From Thalassia testudinum (lineage: Eukaryota > Streptophyta > Magnoliopsida > Alismatales > Hydrocharitaceae), in contig JAZHRO010000012.1 in NCBI GenBank assembly GCA_037157565.1, positions 54,613,501 to 54,677,500 on the forward strand: DNA of 64,000 bases, in the 5' to 3' direction. The position numbers were made by a program, and so were the translations under genes. The notes under the pieces were generated by a model. The model searched no databases. It was not told the origin of the DNA and was given only the letters and a program-made list of their open reading frames with translations. This document shows positions 1 to 12,138 of this stretch, piece by piece. Position 1 is the first letter of the stretch. Each line of letters begins with the position of its first letter.

Positions 1-59
1 TTACTACGACGACATTTTTCTAACATGTCATCTTCAAAGTAGAAAATTTTCCCGATCAA

Positions 60-1200
60 TATGAAATTAATATAAACATTTAAAATCGATTACTAACCTC
101 CACTTTTGGATCTAGCCAATGCTTGTATGCTTGATTCCAATGTTCGAGCATGACATCAGGAGGACAATTATCCAATATTACCTCCTCGGGAGAGTTGCAG
201 CTAGAGAAAAACTATATACGAAATATAAAATATTAGAAATAATATATGAAATTATGTACATAATAAACATGTAAATCTTTAACAAGTTTTACTTTTCTTG
301 AGGTCTCCATCCTCCATTCTCTATGGAGCTTGGTGGCATGCTTAAGGATATACCGAGAGGCATTGGGGTCATTACCTCAATCATAACTCACCTACATTTA
401 TTTTAGAAAAATAAATTAGTCTTAAATTAAAATAATTTTAAGATAAAGTTTTAGAAGTAACATTTAAGATACATGGAATTACCTCCAACTGTTGAAGGAG
501 ATGTCTCTTTAGCTCTACAGGCACCTTCTTCCAGTCGAAGCAGTAAATGGGCACAACGGACTTCACCATTGTGCCCACTCAACTGATGAAGCCTAGGTAA
601 TTCTCCACCTCCCCCGTGGTTCTCGACCTGATTGTTATTCTCAAACCCTCAAGGATACACTAGAGGTTTAGATTCTTTGTCTTCCACTGTCTTTCTTTTA
701 CTTTACCTGCATAGACATTAATCATATTCATCATGGATATATATATGAAGTTATAATAAGTTTTAAAATATAGAAGTAATTTACCTCTTAATAGTACAGG
801 AGTTCTTACCAGCACTTGTACGCACTGCTCTTGGGTCCACATGTACTGGGGTCGTCTCTCCCCCTGTTCATCCTACGCCTCCTCCCCCTCCTCCTCTTCC
901 TCCACGTCGTTACTCTCATCCTCGTACTCCTCCTATGATGCTCCATAATCAGGATTAGCCTCTACTCACTCTAGCTCAGTAGGAGCAATCTCCTTCCCCG
1001 TTCCCTTCCCCTCCTCATATATGTCATCACGAGATCATGCTAGGTCCCCAGGTCGTGCAAAACGTGACTAGGAGAGAGCCTGGTGCTGGGGGGATGGCTG
1101 AGCCTATTGTCAAGGGGGTGGCTGAGCAGGGGGAGATGGCTTGGGCTGGGTGGATGGCTGTGTCTGAGGGGGAGCCTTTTTATTAGCTTTTTTCTTAAAC
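60..1200 (-). pseudogene. CACTA (En/Spm) TnpA-like transposase remnant, PF03004-like
   Basis: Read on the minus strand, several exon-like blocks resemble the plant transposase family Ptta/En/Spm (Transposase_24). At about 660-483 the block runs through RITIRSRTTGEVENYLGF and then VVPIYCFDWKKVPVELK. It has one in-frame TGA and ends at a GT donor. At about 380-290 the block DPNASRYILKHATKLHREWR follows an AG acceptor. At about 203-97 the block includes ILDNCPPDVMLEHWNQAYKH. These match the family pattern of a W..VP...K segment, a wR..K segment and a PP.V....W....W segment. A Pro/Gln-rich and then acidic N-terminal stretch lies at about 1200-860. In autonomous CACTA elements this protein binds subterminal repeats and aids transposition. 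The in-frame stop makes the copy non-functional. The left end runs out of the window. Exon limits are approximate and the assignment is from motif memory. Confidence 0.55.
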
Positions 1201-1539
1201 CCCTTCATCTATAACAGGAAATAAATGCAAAAATTAATACAGTTGAAAATAATATGTAAAGTATTAATGAAAACACTTTGGTGAACATTTAAAAATTTTT
1301 TAAAAATTTCGGTAGAGTTTCCCCTTAAATTTTGAGGTTTTTCTATAAACTTGCATATTAAAATAAAAGTGGGCACAACCCACATTAAAAATAATTGCAA
1401 GAAAATACTCTCTATTGTATTTGATAAATGTTGGCAGAGTTTTTATAAATAACTACAAGGAAAAGTAAGTTAAGCTACTTATGCAAAAACTAAACAAGTT
1501 GCAAGAAACATTTAATAAAAGTGCATGTGGAGGTGGAGG

Positions 1540-2096
1540 TGGTGGCTAAGTAAATGGGGTTGGTATGAGGAATGGGCTTGATATTCCCAAAACTTAACCC
1601 AAACCCATCCTATTGACATCCCTAGTTGTAGAGGCTTGTTTTCATGGTGGATAGGGTAGTGGAGGGCCCTTCTAGGAGGTGGTAAGGTTGGAGGGGTGGC
1701 TACAATGGTGGTGGTGTTGGGTAAGGGAGTAAGGTGGTGGTGGTCGAAGGGAGGAAGAGGAGGGATGGGTGTAGTGGTGGTCTATTAGGGGTTAGTGTAT
1801 ACATGGGTTGTAAAGGAAGGAGGAAGCGGTGGTACGGTGGTGGCAAGGGTGATGTAAAAGGAGGAAGAGAAGGGCGATGGGGTAGCAGGTATGGCACCAG
1901 AGGTGGCCATAGGCAAGGTAGGGAGGTGAGAGGTGTAAGTGGTGTTGGTGTTGATGGTGGTGATAGTGGTTGTGGTGGTTGTGGCCTATTAGAGGGGAGT
2001 AGGGGGGTGGTGATATTGGGTAGGGAAGTAGGGTGGTAATGGTTAGGAGGAGGGGAGGCTTTGGTGGTAGTCCATCAAGTTTGGGGGAAGGGGCAT
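1540..2096. repeat. GGT/GGA-rich low-complexity filler, left part
   Basis: The plus strand is dominated by GGTGG, GTGGTGG and GGAGG runs with little else. Long open frames here are low-complexity artefacts (Pro/Ser/Leu on one strand, Gly/Arg on the other). The tract is cut by solo LTR G and resumes with the same composition at 4297, so it was one tract before that insertion. It lies between the two CACTA transposase pieces and is probably intron or spacer of that element. From 1200 to 1540 I see only A/T-rich sequence with no feature. Confidence 0.7.
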
Positions 2097-4291
2097 TGAT
2101 TGCGCAGCAATCACAGGTCTTAATTGACCTAAATTAGGCTAGGACTTAGCATAAGTTAGGGTTATTCATGCATGCATACGCATTATCTGCATCTTTACTG
2201 CTTTCCTTTAGCTATGCATAAAATAATGTTATAATGTGCTGATTAAGTGCATTATGTCGATTCCAGGGAATAAGCTGATCAGGAGCTGGATCTGAAGCTG
2301 GATCAGGAATAACAGGAGTTGTAGCAGATCTGGAGTAGAAGGCCTAGTTTAGATGTATGAATAATAATGTAAGGGGGTTAAAAGTTTGCTATTCTATTAA
2401 GTAGGAATAAAGCAGTAAAATGTGAAGAGCTTAGGTCCATCCTAGCCCTAGGATAGCCTAGAGACTTCCCCAAGCCTTAGCCACCCTTAGATTAGGTCAC
2501 AACACCCTAAGAAACCCTAAACCCTAGTTCCAACCCTTCTCTGGATGTCCAGATAAGTTTTAAGACATCCAGGACCCTTAGCCAAATCTCGCACACTTCA
2601 AACCCACTTCTGCAGTGTTATTGGACGTCCAGAAACTTTGTCAGACGTCTAATTTCTGCAGAATACCCAAAACAGAACCTGAAATCCTTCCTAACTCTGA
2701 TTGGACGTTCAGACAACAAGTCTGGACTTCTGATTTTTGAGTATAAGACGTCTTATTATATTATTAGACGTCTGATACTGCTCTCCAATTCCTGTTTTGA
2801 GATTTAAGCCTTGATCTTGGATCTCTAAGTCCCTAAACCCAATTCCAACCCCATAGGAACATAAATTAAGGTGCCCTAACCCTAGTACATCACCTCTAGA
2901 CCTCCCTAAGGACCTAATTAGGTCCTCACTAAGCCTAATTGACTTGGATCTTAGTCAATTCCATCAGCCTATTCAATTGGACTCATTGAGTCCAATTGAG
3001 CCCTGATCTCAGCACACACTGTCCAATTGGACTCAGTGAGAGTCCAATTGACCTAAACCTGACTTAATTGAGTTGTTTTACTCTCAATTAAGTTTCCACA
3101 CACCCAATTAAACTTGTATTAAGTTTAATTGCACTTTACCTTAGTGAATTAGGGTTTATAACCCTAATTTGAGACCTACCTTGACCTAAACCCACTAGAA
3201 CCCAACCTAATCAACCTAGCCACCTAAGTTTCGACTCACACACACCCACACACACCATCCACACGAAAATATCTAGCCTAGAGTTCTCTAGAACTCTCTA
3301 CCATGTGTGGTTGCCTTGGTTGCCAAAAATAGCAACCAAGAGCCATTCAATTTTTAGATCCACATTTGGTGGATCTAAAAACCACCATCCACCCTCTCTC
3401 TCTCTCACTCTCCCACGAGCTCCCACTATAGGCCTCTCTAGAGAATTCCATAATTCTCTAGAGAGCTTCCCTTAGGTCTATAAAAAGACCCCTTGGGTGG
3501 CCATTTGCACCCATTCACTTCTTTGGCAATTACACTCCATTGGTGCCATTCACGCCACCTCCACCTAGATAGTCACTCCACCTCCACGAGCTCACTACCA
3601 CCACCATGGAGGACACCATGCCTGGATGCTGGATCAACCCTACCTCTCTCCAAGGGCCGGCCTAAGTTCCATTGGCCGCCCCTCCTTCTCTCGACCACTC
3701 TAAGGCCATCAGGGACCACCCCTGAATGCCCTCTATTCTTCTAGCTTTAAATCATGCTCTTCATAATCTTTATTGCTTTTATTTACTGCTTAGTAGTGTA
3801 GTCTTATTTCTCCCCCAATGATGCATGCGAAATCCCCCCATCGATTCTTGTATGAGATCATTTTCTGGTAGCTAGATTTAATTTTCAAGCATTTATGTAC
3901 AAGCTTCCCTCTACGTTTTATGTTGCAAACGATTCTCTCGCTGAATGAATGAAAAATGCTTATATATATATATTTGTCTCTATATGTTTGAAATCACCAT
4001 GAGCTTAATAATTGTCATTCTTTTTGTGTGATTCAAGTTGCCTGCTTCCGATTCCTAATATTCTTGCAACTAAGCATGTCATACCTAAATATGTAATAAT
4101 CATGAACTGGGATGCAATTCTAAACAAAGTAGAGTAAGATCTATTTCAAAAGTAAAAGCAATGCCTCCCAGAGACGAACGACCGGGACTCAAGTCTCGTT
4201 ATCTTTAGAAATCAATTTTTGACGAACGTTTTTGCGCGACTATACTACGATTTCCGACGACTTTCAAATGCGCAAAAATGGGCATTTGTCA
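2097..4291 (+). mobile_element. Solo LTR G (2195 bp)
   Basis: The element starts TGATTGC and ends TTTGTCA (TG...CA), with direct 5-bp duplications GGCAT at 2092-2096 and 4292-4296. The GGT-rich tract on both sides is restored if it is removed. Its first 17 nt form a hairpin (TGATTGC, 3-nt loop, GCAATCA). There is no PBS, polypurine tract or coding region, so it is a solo LTR. A TATA box lies at 3479-3486 (TATAAAAA), giving plus orientation. GACGTC-type motifs cluster at 2550-2780. The U5-like part near 4150-4200 (ACGAACGACC) resembles that of X1 at 48235-48245, and the starts of G and X1 align, so they belong to related families. Confidence 0.88.
3479..3486 (+). promoter_or_regulatory. TATA box of solo LTR G
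   Basis: TATAAAAA sits in a C/T-rich setting about 1.4 kb into the LTR, as expected for an LTR promoter. This is by sequence only; the start site is not visible. Confidence 0.5.
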
Positions 4292-4296
4292 GGCAT

Positions 4297-4700
4297 GGTG
4301 TAGGGATTGGGGAAGGAGGTAGAGGGATGTACAGAGTAGGAGAGGTTGTTGTGGTGGTTTGTCACAGGTGGGATTGGGCATGGGGTGCAAAGGAATGAGG
4401 AAGTGGTGGTTTGCTGGTGGTGATGTACAAGAAGGAAGGGGAAGGAAATGAGGTAGGAGGTAGGGTGTTGTGGTGTTCATAAGCAAGGATAATGTATGCA
4501 TGGTGGTGGAGAGGTGAAGGAGGAAGTGGTGGTGGTGTTCATGGTGATAATTGTGGTTGTGGTGGTTGAAGGAAGAAAAGGGATCGGAGAGGTAGGGAAG
4601 GGTAGTATGTGGTGGTTTTGGTGGAGGTGGTGGCTAGTGGTGATTATGGTGGTGTTCAGAATGTTGTGGTGGTGTTCACAAGGAATAAAAGAAATTCACA
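4297..4700. repeat. GGT-rich low-complexity filler, right part
   Basis: Continuation of the 1540-2096 tract beyond solo LTR G, with the same GGTGGTGG and GTTGTGGTGG composition. From 4701 to 5035 the sequence is ordinary A/T-rich DNA. It is probably intron or 3' flank of the TNP2 piece, and no reading frame there can be supported. Confidence 0.65.
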
Positions 4701-5035
4701 TGTATTGCTTGCACAATAAAATGATCATTGAAATGAAAACACATGTGCCAAATGTTTTACTTGCACCATCTCATAATTCTCACATATCCATCAAGTTATG
4801 TATTGATTCTTGCATAATTATTTGAATATGTAGTATTTAGAAGCCAACTTATATATGGGCACATCTATCCATGACATCTACCCAACTTTGGGGATCCTTA
4901 TGATCTTGTCATTGCTATCAACATAGAGGATGACCCTATTGTAGCAATAGCCACCGAACACTCATTGACCATCAAAATCTAACTAACATTTTTGCATAAG
5001 TAAAACAAAAAATAAACAAAGTAAAGAAATTGTTA

Positions 5036-5338
5036 CTAACCGTAGATATCCTCATCTATTGCATTTGAATCTGTATGACCTTCTGTTAATTCTTGATATG
5101 CTGTAAATTGTGCGTCAAATTGATTGTGTGGTACTATTCTTATTGGTATAACCCAACCCCTTTGGCAATTATCATGGACGTAGAAGACTTGTACGGATGG
5201 ACATGCCAATGTGAATGATTCAGAAGACTGAAGAATTTGACGGTTACAATTTAAACCCAAGAAATTGTGTTTTTTGTCAATTTTGAAACCAATGCCCTCT
5301 TTAAAAATATCAAACCAAAGACATTTAAATAGGATAAT
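5036..5338 (-). pseudogene. CACTA TNP2-type transposase, C-terminal DUF4216-like fragment
   Basis: The minus-strand frame of about 100 codons contains VIILFKCLWFDIF, then KIDKKHNFLGLN, then SFTLACPSVQVFYVHD and a W.V-type end. This is the layout of the DUF4216 domain at the C-terminus of TNP2-like CACTA transposases (LFKC.WfD ... D...G...vN ... pFilA.qa.QVFYv.D). TNP2 is the catalytic transposase of these elements. Only this domain is present: the DDE-type core and DUF4218 would lie upstream (higher coordinates) but are replaced at about 5339 by retrotransposon RT sequence. With the TnpA-like exons downstream at 1200-60 it gives the usual CACTA gene order on one strand. Confidence 0.68.
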
Positions 5339-5535
5339 GACTGAGGATGCCATTTGGATTATGCAACATACCTGCTACATTTTAGCGGTGTATGTTTGCA
5401 ATCCTCTCCGATTTAGTAGGTGATTGCTTAGAAGCCTTCATGGATGACTTCTCGATCTTCAGGAGCACATTCGATGTATGCTTAGACCACCTGACTAAGG
5501 TTCTGCAAAGATGCATTAATGTGAATCTGGTACTT
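5339..5535 (+). pseudogene. Element E reverse transcriptase, first fragment
   Basis: The plus-strand frame carries RT motifs: RMPFGLCN, then PATF-stop-RCMFAILSD, then the active-site block EAFMDDFSIF (the FMDD form of YxDD), then CLDHLTKVLQRC and NVNLVL. One in-frame TAG replaces the conserved Gln after PATF. The homology begins abruptly at about 5339 against CACTA sequence, so E's LTR, gag, protease and N-terminal RT are missing on this side. It ends exactly at the TACTT duplication of solo LTR F, and the same reading frame resumes at 9504. Athila-like Ty3/gypsy by similarity to C. Confidence 0.85.
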
Positions 5536-8500
5536 TGTTCATTCAAATCTCAACACAGTTAATTAAGGTTAAAAGTCTTAATTAATTACGTAAGAAATGA
5601 CTTAGGTTAACTTGAATCGTTATTGTTTAGTATAGTATAGGGTCAAGTTAACCTAACATTTTCGATTTAATTCTTTTTTAACTGGTTGAGTCCAGGTTGT
5701 TCACTGGGAGATATATTTGTAATTTTTATTTCACCATTTTATTCTAATGCATAATTTATTAATTACCTAATTAATTACATCAATAATTACTTATATGTTA
5801 GGCATATGAACAATTGCACAAGAAATTAAATTGTTAAAACATACAATTATTCCATTAATAGAGAAATTGTACAAGAAAGATTTACCATTGAAAAGCTAGA
5901 AAAGAAATTCTTTTACAATTATTGCAAAGTATAAGGCCTAAGAAAGTGTTTACATGAATAACGATGCCTTTGTACAAGTAAAAACCAAACACTAAAGCAT
6001 TCTTCTCTCAACCTTCAGCATTCTCTACACCATTAGACATTTGTTTAAATGGTTAGATGACTTAAAAATAGAAATTAGACTTCCATTAACACCATTAGAT
6101 GTCTGATTCTCTCTCTTTACTTCTCTTCTTTTATTTTAACTCCTCTCTTCATTCTCTTAAGCTCTCTTTCTTCTTTAAGTTCTTCTCTTAGTCAATTTAA
6201 CACTCAGCCTTTTCCCTTCACAGTGCATGAATCCACACTTAGCCATTTTCTTGACTCAAACCCTCTCTCTCTTCAACCAAAAATTATTTATGGGCGGCTT
6301 AAGTTTTCCGGGGATACACAGTGCCCACTAGGGGCAGGACCAGACCCTACTAAGCCCAAGCCCAGTTCAAATTAGGTGGATTATTAGCCATTTCACCCAT
6401 GCACAATCTCTGGTCCAACAGGCCCAGACACTCATGCGCCCACCCAGGCCCATGCACACAGGCACACGCTTGTGCATGCACTCACGTGCACAGGCATGCA
6501 CACGGAACCAATGCTCATATAAGTTGCACCCTACGCTGATGACCGGGGGGTCTTAGCGACTTTTATCTTTTATGCTAAGGCACATGCTCCAGAACTCCTG
6601 AGGTGGGACTAACTCCAGTACTTCTCCTTTGTTGCAGGATTGCTTCAGGTTAGATCTTCAAATGAGGATTCTGAGCAACTCACAGCTCCAAATCGAGTGA
6701 GTAAAGGCTCGATCGAAAGCTCTTGGGATCTTGTTTCTAATTCCAACACCAATTTGATGATTGGACCATGATTGGTCGATGGGATCAAGGTTTGAATGTG
6801 GCTCTGTCGCCACACAATTGTAGCATGCTTCTGAGGGCATATTCAGGTCAAATGACCTGTAAAGGGGTTAATACCTCTCTATTGAAGTTTCAGATGACTG
6901 CAGAGAACTATTTTGCAAGAATTGAGAGAAGTTTAGAGCTTGGAAAGAGCTTAAGAAGCTCTAGAAGCTTAATAGCTTCGAACTTGTGTAGGTCACTGAA
7001 TCTAAGTTAAAAAAAATTCAACAGATAAACTTCAACATCAAGAATAGGTCTAAATTACTTCAGAAGATCGTAAAGGTCTAATTTGAGTGGAATTTAACTT
7101 GAATTCTCAGCAAAATTGCTAAGAACAACTTTGGGTTCTAATTGGAACCCAAACTGTTCAGAAGTTGAAATCAACAAAGTTTTTTAGTGAATGTCGCATC
7201 CATCAATTCTAAATGATTTAAAATAAAAGCAGGAACTCAATCAACCCATTAAATCAAAGCTTTAACCCTTAAACCTCAACCTACACTCAAGTTTGACCAA
7301 AATCAGGTCGAGAGTTGACTTTTAAACTAAAAGCTTCACAGATCAAATTAAGGACCAAGATAGGTCTATTTTAACCTTAGGAAGTTGTTCCACATTTCAA
7401 AATGAAGTTTTGAAAGCTCCTATAGTGTGTTCAGACCACGTTGCCTGAGCTCAAACAGAGGTGTGTTCGGTAGACGATTCCAGAGATCCTTAGACCTAAG
7501 TAAATTCTATAGTAGGTTCTATGAAGTTTTCTCATGCTTCAGGACCTGTTACTAGACACTAAACGTCAAGTATTATGTCTCTCCAACTCTGTTAGAGTTG
7601 GAGAAGACGATCATCAATCTGAAGTTGTAGTCATTCAAATACAATTCTAATTATTAGATTCTAATCTTGACATCTCAAAGACTCAATTTGGAGCTTCTCA
7701 TGAAATTTTAAAGGCTGTGGCTCTGATTCAACTCGTCGGAGCTCATCGGAGCTCCGATGAACAACGATCTTGATTGATAGAGATCAAATCTCCAAGAAAT
7801 GGACCAAGAATGGTCTTAACAAGTTCCTGAGATTGCAAGGAACCTCAAGAAAATGTCAATTGATGCAATTAATGATCAGGTACATAGATTAATCGAAAAT
7901 TAAATAAAATCATCTCTTGAGTTCATCTGAACTCAAGAGCAGATCCCTTACTCAATTAAGTGAGGGGAAATAATTGTAAAGGTGTAGTGATGGTCTAATA
8001 GTGATTAATTAGGCAAAAGAACTCCTCTTGAGCTACCATTGACAGCGAGCTCAGGAGGTTGAATTGATTTAGGTGTTTCAAGTACAGGAGATAATTTGGT
8101 TAATTGGATGTGAGATCAGGGCCTTGTAGTTGTGGAGAGGTGATGGAGGGCCCCTAGTGGAGGTGATCTAAGCTGTGGACCTTTGCCATGGACAACGGAG
8201 GTCTCCGGTGGAGGTGTAATGGATTAGGTGAAGAAGATGATAATATCATGAAATTGATAGAGTAGAAATGATCATAAGAAAGTTTAGAGTGTGATTAATG
8301 AAGTTAAAAGACGAAAGGAATCTCTTAACGAGTTCAAGGAACTCGTCGGAACTGAGGAAGACATCGGAAATCAGATCATTTAACCTATACTAAACTACTA
8401 ACTAACTAAGCTAATCTAACCGACGCTAATATAAGATCCCAATTCTACTGTTACTTGGACGAAGGAGGTCAGAAGACTCTGTCGAAGGCTCATGACGGAG

Positions 8501-9503
8501 GAAGAAATCAGAGGATTGAAGGAGAGCTCGGGCGGAGAGGGATGCGACGTGTACGAAGAGGAGGATGGAGGCGCAACCTCATCGCTAGATGTGGCGGAGG
8601 GTGGCAGAGATTGGAGGAAGCTCAGGACTTCGAAGAAGACTAGAAGGGGGTAGAGGTCACCGGAGGTTGTAGAGGAATAGCCTATTGAACCACTTCAGTG
8701 GGGAAGAGGGTATGGAGTTGTTCCCTGAGATCGGAGGTGTGGATGGGTATTTATAGGTGGTGGAGAGGTGTAGGGTGTCTATATCTGGACGCAATCATGT
8801 CCAGATACATAGGTTTAGAGGTCTTCGTCTCCGACGACGGTGAAGTCACTACACTAGAGTTTGTTAGGATGGAGAAGATCGGAGCCATTGGATAAGATGG
8901 CAGTGGTGAGCAGAAGGATGGTAGCCAAAGCGAAGGTGTTCTAATGTGGGATGGAAGGTGATCGAGCGGTGTCAGCACCGGACCTCCTCAATTGTCCGTA
9001 GCTGAGGAAGAAGAAGAAGACGAAGGCAGTGCACACAGGGGCCTCTTTGTAATAAAAATAAAGGACTAGAATGATATAAAAGGACTCAAATGAAATGAAA
9101 GATAAGGACCTAAACGTAAATAGAGAGTTTCAAGGCTTATTTCAATTTATTTCTTTTTCAAATTATATATTCATGCCTTGAATTTACATTTTTTTCCTTT
9201 TTAGCTATATTTAATTAAGTGTTTAATTTATTTAAGTTAATTAAGTACTTAGGTCTTAAATTAATTAAGTTAGTTTAGATATTAAATAAATAGTTAAGTG
9301 GTTATTAATTGAGCCCAAATTATTAATTAAATTATAATTAAGATTAATTGATATTTAATTTAGTATTTTTAACTTATTTTAGAGGTCCATAGTATTTAAT
9401 CCCCTATATTATAATTAACCATGTATTTAGTATATTCTTAGCTAATTAACTAGGGAAACTAGCTAATTAGGGGTGATTAGGAGTCGTGATGAGTTTCTCA
9501 TCA
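5536..9503 (-). mobile_element. Solo LTR F, reverse-oriented (3968 bp)
   Basis: The insertion is flanked by TACTT at 5531-5535 and 9504-9508, and E's RT frame resumes in register if one copy is removed. On the minus strand it begins TGATGAGAAACTCATCA, the hairpin start shared with A, C and D, and ends GAATGAACA, so it is TG...CA in reverse orientation. A TATA box (TATAAATA on the minus strand) lies at 8755-8748. No PBS, polypurine tract or gag/pol similarity was found, so a solo LTR is the simplest reading; the length is large but comparable to E's own LTR. Short frames inside (for example near 6768-7010 and 8455-8643) have no recognisable domain. AGACATT and AGATGTCTGA motifs occur near 6040-6110. 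Confidence 0.8.
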
Positions 9504-10297
9504 TACTTTCCTAAGAGAAATTGCATTTCATGGTACCAGAAGGACTTGTCTTAGGTCACCTTATCTCGGAGAGAGGAATTAAGGTTGACTGTGTGAAGGT
9601 AAAATTGATTTCTGACCTGCCATTACCTTCATCAGTTAAGAAGATTCGATCTTTTCTCGGGCATGTTGGTTTCTATTGTCACTTTATAGCAGACTTCTCG
9701 AAAATAGCCTAACCTCTCACCAATCTCCTCTGTAAGGAAGTTGACTTTCAAATCTTTGACGATTGTGTTCATGCCTATACGACACTTCATGATCTGGTCA
9801 CCAAGGCACCAATACTGCAAGCCCTAGATTGGTTTCACCCTTTTGAGATCATATGTAATGCCTCTGATTATACAGTAGGGGCTTTCTTTGGTCAAAAAGT
9901 GGATGGGAAATCTACAGTCATCTATTACGCTAGCAAGACCTTAGATGAAGCTTGGAGGAATTACACAGTCATTGAAAATGAATTGCTAGCTGTAGTATTT
10001 GCATTATAAAAATTCAGACCTTATCTTTTATGTTCCCACATTATAGTCTACATTAACCACATCGTAGTTCGACATCTTCTCACCAAGAATGATGTGAAAT
10101 CTCATCTGATTAGATGGATCCTGTTGTTATAGGAGTTTGATTTAGAGATTCAAGACAAGGTTGGGAAGAAGAATGTGGTAGCTAACCACTTATCCCTCCT
10201 TCCTTCTGAAGCGATATCTCCTTCACTTCCTATTACCGACAACTTCCCTGACGAGCAATTGCTGGTTGTTCATTTTGGTCATCCCTGGTATGCTGAC
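9504..10297 (+). pseudogene. Element E RT C-terminus and RNase H fragment
   Basis: After the F insertion the frame continues through HFMVPEGLVLGHLIS and then IRSFLGHVGFYCHFIADFSKIA (the FLGh.GfYrrFI..Fs.ia block). The RNase H-like section follows: FHPFEIICNASD, VIYYASKTLDEAWRNY, then IVVRHLLTKNDVKSHLIRWI and the VVANHLSLLPSE hinge. In-frame stops follow SKIA, VFAL and WILLL, so it is dead. It stops at 10297, where element A is inserted inside the linker to the integrase (CTGAC duplication at 10293-10297). The role in the intact element is reverse transcription and RNA strand removal. Confidence 0.87.
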
Positions 10298-11234
10298 TGA
10301 TGAGAGCCTCATCATGAGCCATAACTAGCTCATTTTGACCCAATAAAGAAGATAACAGCTCCTACATAACCTAGAAGAAGGCATAACTGAAGGAACAAGT
10401 GCTCTGAGAAGAAAACATGAAATAAAGGTTAAAACTGTAATTTTACCATTGCAGTACATAAACGGGATTTCTCAGAAGCAAAACATAGGTTAAATGGTCC
10501 AAATAAGATAAAAAGAGGGTTGAGTCAATCAGAAATGGGTTTATGTGCAATTTAAGAATTAAAAGACACTTGGTAACCCTAAAACAGACCCGCTTAAATT
10601 AACAAGGTTCCGGTCAGGATAAAAATTGAGTAAACCCTCTAAAAATCATGGAAAAACATCCTCTAGGGTTTAGAACACTTAATTTTGCCTTTGGAACCTA
10701 GTCTGACCTAGATTAGGGTCATAGCTCCTCAATTAACCAAATTTGGGTTTTTACGCAAAATATACAGCCAAACGAGGTCAAACCTGAAATCCAACTTTGC
10801 CATTGGATTCCTTAGGTCAAAATTAGGTTTATACCAAAATTTGGACCTAAGGGGAGGTCATCTTGACCTACTTTGCAATTTAGTACACCCAAATCATAAA
10901 TAGGTCCCTATCTTTTGAATATCCTTGCAAAGAGCCCCCCAAGTTCTTCGCCCCCTTTGCAATCCGATCCTACCGCCATTGTTAGGGCAGAACTGAGCTC
11001 CAGTGAGGTTCAGAGAAGGATTGCTCTCTAATCCCTCAGAGATTCCCTCCCAGAAATGGAAGGGGGATTCCCTGAGGAATTCCCTTCCTTCTAAAGCCAA
11101 TTACAATCGCTCGTGTGAACCCAATCTCTCGTGCGAACGCACGAGAGATTTGGGTATCCACTTTCCTTCCAAATCCGACGAGCCTGCAGACCTAATTACG
11201 CGCTCTCCACGCTTTGATAGGAGCGGCCAGCACT

Positions 11235-11241
11235 TATAAAA
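11235..11241 (+). promoter_or_regulatory. TATA box of element A 5' LTR
   Basis: TATAAAA in the context CAGCACTTATAAAACACC, matched at 17952-17958 in the 3' LTR and at the same relative place in the C and D LTRs (degenerate CATAAAA at 24953, TATAAAA at 38873, TATAAAT at 28597). This is the likely Pol II promoter of the element. Confidence 0.6.
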
Positions 11242-12138
11242 CACCCCCCAGACCCTGCCGCAGGAGGCAAGCTGGATTTTGACGGAGATCCCCTCCAAAT
11301 TTCCTCTCTCCCATCTCCGGCCAAACGACCCGCAAGCTCCGGCGACCTCCTCCCCTCCTTCTCGTCACTCTGCTGCCATACCAGCAGCAGAGTCCTCTCT
11401 GCCTCTTCCTCCCGCGTCGCGCTGTACCCCACGCGCGTGCTCCTGACCTCATCTTCGTCGCCGCTTCCTCCCTCAGGGTCTTTCTTCCTCAACGACGGCA
11501 GTTACGAGACATCCTCTCCACCGCCTCCCTTCCTTCCAGACAACCCCAGATACATTCTCCATCCTCTCCTCTGTCTTTTCCCCCTACTATTTTATTTGAT
11601 TACCCCTCGACAGTACCTAACCACCTCCATCGTTCTCGCCTTCGACCGCCCTCCGGCGAGCTGCCCACACCACTCCGCCCCTCCACACGGCTCGCCAACC
11701 CCCTCGTGAGCTTCGCCTCACCACCAGGAACCCATTCCACCCCATCACTGCCACTCCAGACCTCCACAAGCACCCCCCGACCAACCCACCATCTCCGGCC
11801 ACAGGTTGACCTAGGCACGCACGCCTAGGCCGACCTGCAACCTGCAGCATCACCCACCGCCTTCGCCGTGCTACGACGAAGGTTTCCAGCTATTCTGATT
11901 GGGCCAATAGACCATTCTGTTGGATGTCATGTGTACGCTCCGGCCGCCATTAACAGCCGAAGCAGCAGGGAGCTTGGAGCAGCTTCGGGCATCAGGCTTC
12001 CCAGGCTGCAGGTGCAGCAGACTCTCGCGAAGGTCGCGAAGCGAACGAGGCCAGCCAGTCGCACAGAGGAGACATCAGCTTGGGCAATCAAGTGACGAAA
12101 GCTCTGCGGGTGCGCGTGAAGGCAAGTCCGACCAGATA

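Noticed and set aside
1700..2039. Gly/Arg-rich protein on the plus strand (glycine-rich protein candidate)
   Set aside because: Low-complexity GGT repeats, no signal peptide, and the tract is split elsewhere by a solo LTR without any sign of a gene structure.
5036..5353. First Met of the TNP2 piece as a real gene start
   Set aside because: The first codons come from the junction with RT sequence; homology to DUF4216 begins a few residues later, so it is an internal fragment.
11196..11853. Several overlapping open frames on both strands, repeated at 17951-18567
   Set aside because: They lie inside the two LTRs of element A, are compositionally biased, differ by shifts between the two copies, and have no domain.
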